Of a stretch of 64,000 nucleotides of DNA, positions 23,201 to 34,060 are shown in pieces. The number at the start of each line of letters is the position of its first letter. Position 1 is the stretch's first letter. Location of the stretch: the NCBI RefSeq assembly GCF_050003625.1, contig NC_134398.1, forward strand, positions 203,967,313 to 204,031,312, in the 5' to 3' direction. The notes under the pieces were generated by a model that did not search any database, had not been told where the DNA came from, and worked only from the letters and a program-made list of their open reading frames with translations. The position numbers and the translations under genes are program-made. This DNA comes from Haematobia irritans (Eukaryota > Arthropoda > Insecta > Diptera > Muscidae).

Positions 23201-26067
23201 TATTTTCCGGAATATTTGAAATGCAACGAAACCCATTTTCCTTCCAAATGTAATAACGATGTGCGTGAAATGAAATTCAATTTGACGGGTGAATGTTTGG
23301 ATCCTTTGGTTCCAACCGAAACAAGTATTAGCTATCACACAGGCGTCGAAGGTTGTGGCGTAAGATGCAAAGATCCCTTATACACAGATGGCGAACACAG
23401 ACAAATCCACAAATTAGTAGGATGGGGAGCTACATTATGTTTCGTATGTAATCTATTTGTGGTGGCCACTTTTATCATAGATTGGGAAAATGCTAGCAAA
23501 TATCCGGCATTGATTGTTTTCTATATAAATATGTGCTTTATGATTGCTTGTTTGGGGTAAGGTTTATTTGGAGAAATGCAAGAGAATCAAAATTAAATTT
23601 ACAATATTTTTTTTTCTATGGTTTACAGATGGCTGGCACAGTTTACTCCAGATTCACGCGAGGACATAGTATGCCGCAAGGATGGTACCCTTCGTCATTC
23701 CGAACCCACGGCTGGAGAAAATCTCTCTTGTGTGGTAGTCTTTGTTATTGTCTACTATTTTCTGATAGCCGCTATGGTATGGTTTGTGTTTCTCACTTAT
23801 GCCTGGCATTTGAGAGCTGTAGGCAATGTCCAGGATCGCATAGATAAGAAAGGCTCCTATTTCCATTTAATAGCCTGGTCATTGCCTTTGGTTTTGACTA
23901 TAACCACATTGGCTCTTAGTGAAGTTGATGGCAACAGTATTGTGGGCATTTGTTTTGTGGGTTATCGCAATCATGCCATTAGATCGGGTCTGTTATTGGG
24001 CCCCATCTTGGGTGTAATAATTGTCGGAGGCTATTTTATTATCCGAGGCATGATTATGTTATTTGGCTTGAAACATTTTGCCAATGACATAAAATCTACA
24101 TCGGCCAGCAATAAAATTCATCTAATTATTGTGCGAATGGGAATATGTGCTCTATTTACGCTGTTGTTCATTTTAGTATCAATAGCCTGTCATGTTAATG
24201 AGTTTCGTCATTCACAATTGTGGGCCGAAAGTCTTAAGGATTATGTCAAGTAAGAGACCTCCCCCTCGATATTTAATATTTAGTTTAGAAAATTCTAATT
24301 CTTTCTCTTTCCAGTTGTACAATTTTCGGACGTTTCAATAATGAATATGTCCAGTGTAAAATTGCCCACAGGCCCAGTGTTTCGGTACTTCAATTACATT
24401 TACTATGTCTGTTTGGTGCCGGCATTGTCATGTCCACTTGGTGCTGGACCCCTTCTTCACTGGAGACCTGGAGACGTTATTTAAGAAAAAAGTGCGGGAA
24501 AGATGTTTCCGAGGAGGTGAAAATGCCTAAACACAAAGTAATTGCCCAGACCTGGGCAAAACGTAAAGAATTCGAAGATAAAGGGAGGCTATCCATAACC
24601 CTATGTAATACTCATACCGATCCGGTGGGTTTAAATTTTGATGTCAACGATTTGAATTCATCGGAAACAAATGATATAAGTTCGACTTGGGCCAATTATC
24701 TGCCGCAATTTGTGAAACGTAGAATGGCTTTGACAGGGGCTGCAACCGCGGTGAATAATGGAACTGGAGCCCATCGCAAAAACTCTTTAGATTCGGAAAT
24801 TAGTTTTAGTGTTCGCCATGTATCTGTAGAATCTCGTCGCAATTCCGTAGATTCTCAGGTGTCGGTGAAAATCCAAGAAATGAAGACCAAAGTTGCTCGT
24901 TCAAGAGGAGGCAGGCATCATCATCACAGCAAGCATCATACATCGGGAGGAGGAAAACGTTATCAAAAGGCTAGGGACTTCTCCGGGAATATGCGTAGAA
25001 ATAATGGCTCCGGTGGTGGACGGCGAGAAAGTAGTACCTCCATAGAATCCCAAATTATAGCCCTGCAAAAGACCACATATCCCAATGCAAAACATAAAGT
25101 GGGCCTTTTCGCCCAAAGCACTAAAAATCACAGCTCCAATTCAAAAAGGCGGCATGGTCATGGTACTTTGGATCCTGCTGATATTTCAGCATTTTTAGCC
25201 CAAAATGGCCAGTTGATATTGCCTTTCCTGCAAAATCAAGGTATGACTACATCTTCGGACGAAGATGAAAACTCAAAGGGTTCATTGAAAATACAAGGTT
25301 CTCGTCTTGATGTGGTTCTTAAGCAAGATTTAAGTGATGACGAGACCGAAGAAAGTGATGCTCACCATGACGGACCACAAATTGAGGAGATACATGATGA
25401 CGGTGACGAAGTCCCTGGCAAACGTGATGATAGTAAAACGAAAAGACAATCAGCCTATGACGATTTACTATTTAAACAAACGCATAAATCACATGATTCC
25501 AATCATAATCACAAACAATCACGTAACTCTACACGATCCTCGAGGCAGTCACGAAAATCCCAAGCTCTGGCAACATCTCAAAATAAACGATCGTTGAAAC
25601 GTAAAACGGATAGCAGCTCTCATTCGAATAGACGTAAATCTACAAATTCCAAAATATTTGAATTGGACTTTTTAAATACATCCGATTTGAATTTGCAATT
25701 AAAACGAGAATTGACCTTTGGGGGTCATGAGGACGAGGACAGTGTATCAGAGGACTCATTTTCTTCAGTCGATTTAGATTTACCTCTTAATGTGTTCCTA
25801 CAAAATTCCCTCTCGGCCCAAAGTAAGACCAGTTGCGATGTTGGCATACAGGCAGATGCTTTTGATCTATCCAATCGGACCTCAGCCGATGAGGATGATT
25901 TAAAGAAATATGTACGTAAACTCAATGAAAATAATCAAAGAAGAAGTCGTTATGGTGATGATGCTGCTACCTTTGAAATGCAATCCTTGATGACCAAACA
26001 TAAAGATAGTTCGTTAATAATGAGTGAATCGGAGAAATTGAAAATGCTGCTATTGCCCTCAAAGTGA
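20284..26067 (+). CDS. smo: Smoothened, seven-pass Hedgehog signal transducer (5 coding exons, 1105 aa)
   Basis: Exons: 20284-20300, 22559-23003, 23075-23556, 23629-24249, 24315-26067. All donors are GTAAG-type, all acceptors YAG, the phases agree, and the joined frame is open to TGA at 26065-26067. Residues 10-35 form the signal peptide. The cysteine-rich Frizzled-like domain starts near Cys96 (HVKCVRKGSC) and includes LKHVPKCWAVIQ and MCRITLEPCRILYN. The linker with GCGVRCKDPLYTD precedes TM1 (about 267-292). TM2 to TM7 run to about residue 566, with SEVDGNSIVGICFVGY and KSTSASNKIHLI in the loops and MSTWCWTPSSLETW after TM7. The long tail holds three PKA-type sites seen in insect Smoothened: RKNS (Ser679), RRNS (Ser699) and RRES (Ser761). 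Acidic and Ser-rich stretches follow, and it ends MSESEKLKMLLLPSK. Family knowledge: Patched inhibits Smo; PKA/CK1 phosphorylation of the tail activates it, and the tail signals to Cos2/Fused and Ci. The fly orthologue is slightly shorter (about 1036 aa); the excess is mostly in the low-complexity tail. Exon 1 codes for only 17 nt and was chosen because its phase-2 donor fits the phase of exon 2. Confidence 0.95.
20885..20925 (-). repeat. Diverged SINE body fragment in smo intron 1
   Basis: GAGGCTCACATGGATTTTCA and GTCCATTGTG resemble the SINE body block at 11274-11310 (CAGGCTCACTTAGACTATTC, GTCCATTG). The fragment is short and diverged. Confidence 0.35.
20980..22240 (+). repeat. Degenerate LINE reverse-transcriptase fragments, repeated, in smo intron 1
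   Basis: Repeated blocks share GTGACTAGGACT, GATGACTGTTCCATAAT(T/C)A and a GTTTATC(C/T)TAAGTT(G/A) block near 20990-21080, 21190-21260, 21360-21460 and 22020-22240. The best-preserved copy translates around 21405 to LADDCSIITSDRNIK, which resembles the A/YADD catalytic motif of LINE reverse transcriptases. The upstream NKQG...PLF resembles the xQGxxLSPLLF motif. Stops and indels abound, so these are old non-functional relics. Confidence 0.4.
21800..21930 (-). repeat. Diverged SINE copy in smo intron 1
   Basis: AGCCTCACGTAGACTATTCA, followed by TTCATTGTTATACCACAAGG and GAACTTC, then GAGTGCT, follows the order of blocks in the SINE at 11232-11582 with about 20-25% apparent divergence. The tRNA-like head is not recognisable. 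Confidence 0.5.
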
Positions 26068-26130
26068 GTGTAGAGTTTCTATTGTAGTTATTGTATTTAA
26101 AGAAAAATATTTTTAAAAATGGTATTAGTT

Positions 26131-26293
26131 AGGGTATGGTTACACTGGGCAAATATTTGACACAAACATTTTTAGCTCAATAATTGTATATATAACAACA
26201 CTATAAGGTTGTTTTCGAAAGCGATATCCAGATGTTTGAAAAAATTTTAGACTTTCATTTTGGTCAAATATTTGCCTAGTATGACCATACCCT
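26131..26293. mobile_element. 163-bp MITE in the smoothened 3' region
   Basis: The left end AGGGTATGGTTACACTGGGC and the inverted right end AGGGTATGGTCATACTAGGC, both followed by AAATATTTGAC, give about 31-bp imperfect TIRs with four mismatches. It starts 64 bp after the smoothened stop codon, so it is probably transcribed in the 3' UTR. No clear target duplication. Confidence 0.65.
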
Positions 26294-26435
26294 TATAGCA
26301 GTGAATGTAGCTTTTCAAAAGCTTCAAAAGTAGCTTTTCAATATGACGAGTCAAGTCGATTTATCTTGGATCAGAAAATAATTTAAATTGAAATTTTCTT
26401 TCTGATGATTGTCTTTGTATTCGGAATTGTTTGAA

Positions 26436-26441
26436 ATTAAA
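26436..26441 (+). terminator. smo: Candidate polyadenylation signal ATTAAA for smoothened
   Basis: ATTAAA lies about 370 bp after the stop and is followed within 40 bp by a T-rich tract. No canonical AATAAA was seen closer. If used, the 3' UTR would include the MITE at 26131-26293. Confidence 0.3.
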
Positions 26442-26444
26442 CTA

Positions 26445-27685
26445 GATGGTTTTTATATTTTTTTTAAATTAAAATTGTTAAAAAAAAAAAACAATTTAAG
26501 TCATAAATCAAAGAAAAAAACAATCGATGAGAAAAATAACGACTATTATTGGTAATTTATTATTATTTTTGTTTGACATTTTAACTTTATTTCATATTTC
26601 AAAGTTCTATTTCTTCGAAAAAAGCTACTAAAATCAATAACAAAATCGATTATGACTTGCCATTCACTACTTTGTAGCTAGAACAGCAACCATGATATAA
26701 TCCAAATTTTTTTATAATCCCAGTATCGTAGGATAATTTTCGAAATACTAAAGAATTTCTGAAGAAATTCGAAATAATGTCCTTTTCCTCAATGAGGAAT
26801 ATTTCTATACTTAAAAAAGCCTTTAATATGCACAATTATTCTAGGTATTTTCAAAATACTTAATATAACTTACATTTTTTTTACACATAGAGTTAAGTTT
26901 TTCTTTTGTAAATAACCACCATAAAGTATATTTTTTATAACGTTTTTTACACAGTCTTCCTTATAGTCAACGAAGTTTTTATATTGACTTTTTCAATATT
27001 TATAAGAATAATTTTTATTGCATATAATTTCGAAACTGTTACCGATTTTTAGTCCCAGTTTTTTTTTCTCTCTATTAACTGACTGATTTTTATGTAATTT
27101 TAATTCTTTAATTAGTGATCCTACAGCCATGATGCTTTTGAAAATGTTTATACCTAAAAAGTATTATCTTCAATATAAGGGCCCAATTTCTGATATACGA
27201 AACGAAAGAATTTACGAAAATATTCAATTTCATTTATTTTAGATCAGTATACTGTATTGTAATGAGAATCAAAAATTCGAGTTTTTCAAAATTTAAAGTT
27301 GTTCAAATTATGATCTTATATTTGGACGTAACGTCTAAGGGGAAATGCCTTCTGTAAAAATTTGAGATTTCAAAAAGCTTAATGTCTTACAAATGAATCA
27401 TTTGCTTGAATCGACTTCCCTGGGGTAAATGTATTATCTTGAACGACTCATTTTCAACAAAAATCCATTCAAATGAATGAAGAAAATTTGAATTGGATCC
27501 TATATTATAGATCATACACTGCGGACGTTGTAACGTCGGATTTATTTATTTATTTAAGCAATTCAAAGCCTTTAAAGGGCCAATTTAATAAATTACAATG
27601 TACTACTCTAACGGACATTACAATATTATATAAGCTCCGTTCAAGAACCCGATAATTTTTGATAATTATCACAAATTTTTGCTGG
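26445..27685. other. AT-rich intergenic sequence downstream of smo
   Basis: No gene, RNA or repeat family could be supported. Short ORFs are scattered and featureless. Confidence 0.3.
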
Positions 27686-27745
27686 AAGTCGTTCGTTTAC
27701 ACCAAAAAGCCAGCAAACGAGAGCCGGAGAGAGACTACATTTGAC

Positions 27746-28141
27746 CATAGACCTTATAATACATAGATGAGCCATGGGTGTCAAACTATGTTTGACAGTT
27801 CCGAAGATTAAAAATAAATCTCTTTCGTTTTCCTTTTTGTAGTTTGCCAATTTTACACAAAATTATAACGTTTATGATGCAACAGAGGATTTATAAATAA
27901 ATTAACATATTAAAAGTTCATATTTGAACAAAGAATTGTAACCAAAACCGCGAAAATACGAAATTTAATTTTGAGCTACATTGCTCTTTACGAACAACAC
28001 AAAAACAAATGCGCGAAAATTAATGTTTGGGTCTGACTCTTTACGAAAAAATCAAAACGAAATGTCAGAAAATTAATTTTTGGAACTGACACATTTTTTT
28101 TAAAGAGAATAGTGGATCATCTATGTATTATAAGGTCTATG
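27746..28141. mobile_element. hAT-like MITE with 25-bp TIRs, 8-bp TSD CATTTGAC
   Basis: The ends CATAGACCTTATAATACATA and, inverted, the same sequence (TATGTATTATAAGGTCTATG) make near-perfect 25-bp TIRs. The 8-bp duplication CATTTGAC is at 27738-27745 and 28142-28149. The 396-bp interior is unremarkable. It was inserted into a dispersed repeat also present near 56945-57000 (GTTCGTTTACAC, GCCAGCAAA, CATTTGACA). Confidence 0.85.
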
Positions 28142-28547
28142 CATTTGACAGCTATGAAATAGAGTAATTGCAAGTTTTTGCTAGAGATTTTCCCCCAGTA
28201 AAATCTTGCAAGCCATAGCATACGTTAGCAGCTGGTTTTTTGATAAAAAAAAAACAAATCACCAATACAATGTACATGTTCCGCAATTACAATTGGAAGT
28301 TAAAACAAGTATATACGGCCGTAAGTTCGGCCAGGCCGAATCTTATGTACCCTCCACCATGGATTGCGTAGGAACTTCTACTAAAGGCTGTCATCCACAA
28401 TCGAATTACTTGGGTTGCGATAACACTTGCCGATGGCAAGGTATCGTAAAACTTTTTAACACTGTCTTCTAAATTGTAAGTTAGTCCATAAGGGGTATAT
28501 ATTAAACAAAAAAAAAGGCCGATTAAATACGTATATAATTCAGTTTG

Positions 28548-28990
28548 ACAAAATTTTCTATAGAAATAAAATTTTGACAAAATTTTCTATAGAAATAAAA
28601 ACTTGACAAAATTTTCTATAGAAATAAAATGTTGACAAAATTTTCTATGGAAGTAAAATGTTGACAAAATTTTCTATAGCAATAAAATTTTGACAAAATT
28701 TTCTATAAAAATAAAATGTTGACAAAATTTTCTATAGAAATAAAATGTTGACAAAATGTTCTATAGAAATAAAATGTTGACAAAATTGTCTATAGAAATA
28801 AAATGTTGACAAAATTTTCTACAGAAATAAATTTTTTACAAAATTTTCTATAGAAATAAAATTTTGACAAAATTTTCTATGGAAATAAAATGTTGACAAA
28901 CATTGCTATAGAAATAAACTTTTTACAAAACTTTCTATAGAAATGAAATTTTGACAAAACTTTCTATAGTAATAAAATTTGACAATTTTT
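28548..28990 (-). repeat. 29-bp satellite array inside DINE-1-like copy C
   Basis: About 15 copies of the unit in reverse orientation (TTTTGACAAAATTTTCTATA). Many carry AAATGTTGACAAA, which defines a local subfamily. Confidence 0.75.
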
Positions 28991-29060
28991 ACATGGCTGT
29001 TAGAGGCCATATACTAACGAAATGTACCAAATTTCAACCGCATCGGATGACTTTTGCTCC

Positions 29061-29720
29061 TCCAAGTGGCTCCGGAGGTCAAATCTGGGGATCGGTTTAT
29101 ATGGGAGCTATATATAATTATGGACCGATATGGACCAATTTTTGCATGCTTGTTAGATACCGTATACTAACATCAGGTACCCAATTTCAAACGGATCGGA
29201 TGAATTTTACCCCTCCAAGAGGCTCCGGAGGTCAAATCTGGGGATCGGTTTATATGGGAGCTATATATAATTATGGACCGATATGGACCAGTCTTTGCAT
29301 GGTTGTTAGAGACCATATACTAACACCACGTACCAAATTTCAATCGGGTAGGATGAAGTTTGCTCCTCCAAGAGGCTCCGGAGGTCAAATCTGGGGATCG
29401 GTTTATATGGGAGCTATATATATTTATGGACCGATATGGACAAATTTTTGCATGGTTGTTAGAGACCGTATACTAACATCAGGTACCAAATTTCAACCGG
29501 ATCGGATGAATTTTGTCCCTCCAAGAGGCTCCGGAGGTCAAATCTGGGGATCGGTTTATATGGGGGCTATATATAATTATGGACCGATATGGACCAATTT
29601 TGGCATGGTTGTTAGAGACCGTATACTTAGACCACGTACCAAATTTCAACCGGATCGGATGAATTTTGCTGCTCCGGAAGTCTCCGCAAGCCAAATTTGG
29701 GGATCGGTTTATATGGGGGC
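29061..29720 (+). repeat. 153-bp tandem repeat of DINE-1-like copy C
   Basis: The phrase CTGGGGATCGGTTTATATGG recurs at 29085, 29238, 29391 and 29544, and diverged at about 29697, i.e. exactly every 153 bp. As 153 is 51 codons, a single 287-codon forward frame stays open (28951-29814) with a 51-residue repeat containing SGGQIWGSVYMGAIY. That ORF is best explained by repeat length, not by selection for a protein. Confidence 0.75.
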
Positions 29721-30323
29721 TATACGTAAACGTGGGCCGATATGGCCCATTTTCAATACCATCCGACCTACATCAATAACAACTACTTGTGCCAAGTTTC
29801 AAGTCGATAGCTAGTTTCGTTCGGAAGTTAGCGTGATTTCCACAGACGGACGGACAGCCGGACAGACGGACAGCCGGACAGACGGACGGACATGCTTAGA
29901 TCGACTCAGAATTTCACCACGACCCAGAATATATATACTTTATGGGGTCTTAGAGCAATATTTCGATGTGTTACAAACGGAATGACAAAGTTAATATACC
30001 CCCATCCTATGGTGGAGGGTATAAAAAGCAGGATTTCGTTTTTTGGTTTTAATGTTTTAGAGACTAAAATTCTGAATGTGCAAATAGTTACTGAATGTCG
30101 TTCACGTACTTTTCAGCAATTTTAAGCAAAGAGAGTAAAATACACTCTTACTCTCTTGCTAGTTTTTACTGGAAAAGTACGCGAACAGACCTAATGTTAT
30201 ATATACATTTTTTTATTTTTTTTTTTTGCGTTTGTTAATCTTCTTGGATCCCATTGAAATTAAAATATATTTTATTTCGCGAGTCAGGAGACTACTCATT
30301 AAAATTTCCCCCCAAAGGCTACA

Positions 30324-30697
30324 CACAAAAATTTTTTTTCTGATTCAATCACGAAATTAATTGATCCAATTATTTTTTAATTGAAATGTCCTCAATCACA
30401 GAAATAATAGTATCAATTAAAAAGTAAATAATACAATTAAAAAATTAATTGATCCAAATAAAAAATTAATTGATACTATTAAGTTTTGTGATTGATTTTT
30501 GTTTCAATTAAAAAAATTGTTAAATCCATTAATGCCCATATGCAAAACAATTTATTGACAGTTTATCGAATGAATTTGTATGGCAAAAGTAGGCTTGACG
30601 TTTTCTTTAACTTTTTTGCATATGGGGATAAATTTTGGAGTATTTTTTAAAACTCAATTAAGACTTGGAAAAAATTTTTTGATTTTTTTCTGTGTAG
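30324..30697. mobile_element. Tc1/mariner-type MITE related to 8016-8305
   Basis: The ends CACACAAAAATTTTTTTTCT and inverted CACAGAAAAAAATC are flanked by TA on each side (GGCTA; TAGGG). The interior has AATTAATTGATCCAA-type blocks as in 8016-8305. About 150 bp near 30530-30680 has no match in the shorter copy and may be a further insertion or ancestral sequence. Confidence 0.6.
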
Positions 30698-30839
30698 GGT
30701 ATTGCTCACAAGGCCGGTTTTGTCACAGAAAATTTGTTTATTTCAGTGACAAAGAGAACTCAAGACGTTTTAATTTATATGGGAGTATTTATTGGAAACA
30801 AAGTGGGTTGCCTAGGCGATGTACAGTGTCTCACAAACT

Positions 30840-31455
30840 TAGCTAGCGATATGACTAAGCGGCGGATCATCTCCCAGTTCGGTTCGGTGACGTAGGGGTA
30901 GGCTATGTGAGGTGGTATACGAAACCGCGCCAGCTGGAGCTCGGGTCACGGCGATGCGGACGACTGGGCACACGGGGTAGTCGACCTGTCAGAAATCGAG
31001 TCGAGGTCAATTGGTCAAGCGATGTACCACAAGCGTATCAAAGTGGCAGTGCTGGCAATGTGAATCACTTGAGGCAACCCCTCTATGTCGTGTCAAGGTG
31101 GCGATTGATCACACGGAATCCCAGTCACGTCGGTGCGGAGGTTGCAGTGACTGTTAAGACGCACGGTTCCAATTCGTGTCGGGCTTGAATGTGCATGTGT
31201 CGTGTAGACACACTGTTTCCGATTTCTGTCGTATCTGAAAAAAACGGGGCTACAGTGCGTCCAATCAACGTCTTGTCCAATTGGTGGAAGTAACAGTGGT
31301 TGGCGAAGACTCACTGTATCCAGGCATTGTTGTGTCGTATCTAGCTTTTGTGTTACCAGTGGCTGGTGAAGACTCACCGTAACCAGTCACGGTCGTGTCA
31401 AGCTTTTGTGTTACCAGTGGCTGGTGGAGACTCACGGCAACTGGTCGCTCGTTCT
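30840..31455. other. GC-rich island of unknown nature with about 60-bp tandem units
   Basis: GC content is visibly around half, against roughly 30% in the flanks. Three direct repeats at about 31280-31450 share GTGTTACCAGTGGCTGGTG and AGACTCAC. ORFs of 93 and 94 codons occur on opposite strands but have no recognisable motif. Candidates are the 5' UTR repeats of a non-LTR element, part of an LTR element, or a foreign or rapidly amplified fragment. Confidence 0.5.
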
Positions 31456-31459
31456 CACA

Positions 31460-32880
31460 AAACTGGTTGTTTTTTTTTAGTTTTCAATAGCTATGTATTT
31501 ATTTCCTCGACCTTACAATACAAAAGGTAGCTTACTTTAAAATTCCTAAAAATTCCTCTACTAGTTCCCGTATTTACAACATCTACTCAATACGACGTTC
31601 TTACCAAGCATGTCTTGGGGTTTGAAATGTTTTCCCTTTATATGCATTTGAAACCGAGCCGTTTTTCCCGTACAAAAAATCAAGTTCAAAACACAAATTT
31701 TCCTCCAAATTATGTCAATTTTATAATGTAAACGCGCGTAATTTGGAATATGCTTAGACTGAACATACTCTTTTCAAAATATATGTCACATTATTAAAAT
31801 AAAATTTTAAAGAACATAGGGAAGTGAAAATAACTTAAATTTTTTTTTCCTTTGCGATTGCGGTATTTTTAAAAAATGGTGCGTATATTTGAATTTAGAG
31901 TAAATGGGAATTTCAAGTTTCCATAGCAACGGTCAAACTTAAACATCTCAACTCGGTGTGAACGGTAAAATGATTTGGAAAAACGAATAAGGAAAACGGG
32001 TCAGTGGGAACATAGCATAAATTCTAATTCAGCATTATGGGTATATTCTGCTTCTGACATTTTAAAATTTCAATAGAAAAGGGCTCCAAAAATTAGGAAA
32101 AAAAAGCAACTTCAAATTTTATGTTTGTTAAAAAACTAAATTAAAATAAATATATATAAATAATGAACTTAAAATTAAATTTATGTACAATATTTATAAG
32201 GGACTTCCTTGGTTGACCTACTTTCCCCTTTTTATAGCGTCCCTACGCATCGTCTCAGTTGCAGCAACGAAAATCCTTTTACATGCAAAAGCATTAAGTT
32301 AAATAATAAATATTATATAAAATTAAGTAAATGTTAAATTCATTAATAAATTAAAAGAAATAAATTCAAGCAAAATAAAAAGAAAATTCAAAAATTTACA
32401 ATTGAACATACAAAACAAAGCAACATAGCAATATACAGCTTAGTGGGGAGCTGTATAGCGTCTTTCGTTGTCACAACGTAAACTAGCTTAAAAACTTATA
32501 GATAATTCGAATTATTAAAAATTTGAAAATAATTGCTTTCGATTATTGAAAATATGACTAAGCGTCGGGAATTTCGTTTTTTTTGATGTGTTTTAAGCAT
32601 AAAATGAATTACCCGTGTACAAATTGGGCAGATCGGAAAAAATTTTATATCTGGTTTGATATTGTTAGATCTGAGCCAAGATGTTAATAGATCTGAGCCA
32701 AGATATTATCAGATCTGAGCAGATTCGAAAAATGGTTACATCTGGTCAGATCAAAGTACTATGGAATTGTATGTCTCAAAAGTGGGACATATATAATCAG
32801 ATATAATTGTATATAATATACATCTAGAAAAAAATAATCTTTTAATGTACCTAGGGTACTAAAAAATGCTTAGGTTAAAT
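31460..32880. other. Unassigned AT-rich sequence
   Basis: No gene or repeat recognised. The 13-mer ATATGACTAAGCG occurs at both about 30848 and 32552, i.e. on both sides of the GC-rich island, but no longer duplication was found. Confidence 0.3.
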
Positions 32881-34060
32881 TTTCCATCTTATTTTTGACG
32901 TTTTATTTCGCCCAAACGCTGCGATATAGCCCTCTCAATTTCCCCAATTGTTTGCGGGTCCCATCCTCGTAAGTTGGCAATTAGCATGGAAAAATCTGCT
33001 TAAGTATATTCACCTTTTATAGTTTCTCTTGCTTTATATCTGAGAGCTACCACAGGCTCCAACTGCCTCTGCAACCCTTGGGCTCTCGCTGGTTGCCCAG
33101 TTAAGGTTGCCTGTGTTAACACGCTTTTTTAAGCACTCCCTCATGTATTAATTTGTGCGACGATCCAAGGCCATGTCATTAATTACTTTCCAGCATAGAC
33201 ATCGTTGCCAAAGTAAATCACCTGCGGAAATTAAATAAATTAAAGTTTAATCTCATAAGTGAGGGTAATATTCGTACAAATTAAATCTTCTTCGTAATTA
33301 GGCCCGAACATTTGATTATCATCATTTTTGTAAGATGCCTCTCTGGCATCAATAATTAAGGTTGCCTGCGTTAACACACTTATTTTTAAGCACTCCCTCA
33401 AGCATTTAACTAGCCACATGTGTTGATTTATGCGACGATCCAAAGCCATGTCATTAATTACTTTGCGGCATAGACATCGTTGCCAATGCAAATCATCTGC
33501 GGCAATAAAATAAATTAAACTTTAATCTCACAAGTGAGGGAAATATTCGTACAAATTGGATCTTTCTCGTAATTAGGCCCGAACATTTGATTATCATCAT
33601 TTTTGTAAGATGCCTCTATGGCATCAATAACATCTGAATTTTTTACTGGCTGCAATCGGCCATTCTGCATTCAATTTGGCAGCGATCGGTCAATCAGCGA
33701 TTGCGATTTTTTAGATTATCCAATTCAGCCTCAGTTTCACGATTTTTTTTTATTTAATGCTGCTCCTAAAAATCGGAAATACATTTTATCCCAGAACGAA
33801 TAATGATATATAAATGCATATTTACATCTTTACTGGATGAACTAAGTCTCCTTTTCAAAGAGCTTTATAGCCATTTGATAAGAGCTATATGTTTTTTTGC
33901 AATTCTTGCAAAATTTGTGATGATGCATAACATATTCTGATCCAAGATTTTGCGGCACTGAACCATCTACTACCACTAGCCTGGTCTCCATTTAGTTTTT
34001 CTTGCGACATTTCAGTTGGCGGGATCATAACATTGTTAAATAAGCTACCCATCTTGTAAA
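32880..34060 (-). pseudogene. Decayed, partly duplicated multi-exon coding locus of unknown family
   Basis: Read on the minus strand the segment yields several unrelated-frame peptides of ordinary protein composition. They are MSQEKLNGDQASG (near 34010), ETEAELDNLKNRNR (coiled-coil-like, about 33720), DAIEASYKNDDNQMFGPNYE (about 33630 and again about 33340), LHWQRCLCRKVINDMALDRR (about 33490 and again about 33210), and IANLRGWDPQTIGEIERAIS (about 32980). Intron-like joints are visible, for example TTTATTGCCGCAG before the WQRC block and a similar CCGCAG in its duplicate. In-frame stops (GEYT* before ADFSM; NRN R*) show decay. Two segments, about 33107-33352 and 33353-33640, are a tandem duplication. 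The family is not recognised; a domesticated transposon gene is possible. Confidence 0.4.

Larger units (their letters stand above)
28302..30028 (-). mobile_element. DINE-1-like element, copy C, with 29-bp and 153-bp arrays
   Basis: The left end AAAACAAGTATATACGGCCG, then TTCGGCCAGGCCGAATCTTA and TACCCTCCACCATGG. The right end has GACGGACGGAC microsatellites, then CAGAATATATATACTTTATG and CCATCCTATGGTGGAGGGTA before TAAAAA. This matches the known DINE-1/INE-1 architecture read in reverse. Inside are a 29-bp array (28548-28990) and five units of 153 bp (29061-29720). Confidence 0.7.

Noticed and set aside
23533..23866. ORFs of 104 codons (+) and 70 codons (-) over smoothened exons 3-4
   Set aside because: Shadow frames of the smoothened coding sequence; the first also reads through intron 3.
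24901..25131. 76-codon minus-strand ORF
   Set aside because: Antisense shadow of the smoothened tail (His/Gly-rich region).
28951..29814. 287-codon ORF with SGGQIWGSVYMGAIY repeats
   Set aside because: It lies inside a DINE-1-like element and stays open because the tandem unit is 153 bp (51 codons). It begins in the 29-bp satellite and matches no protein family known to me.
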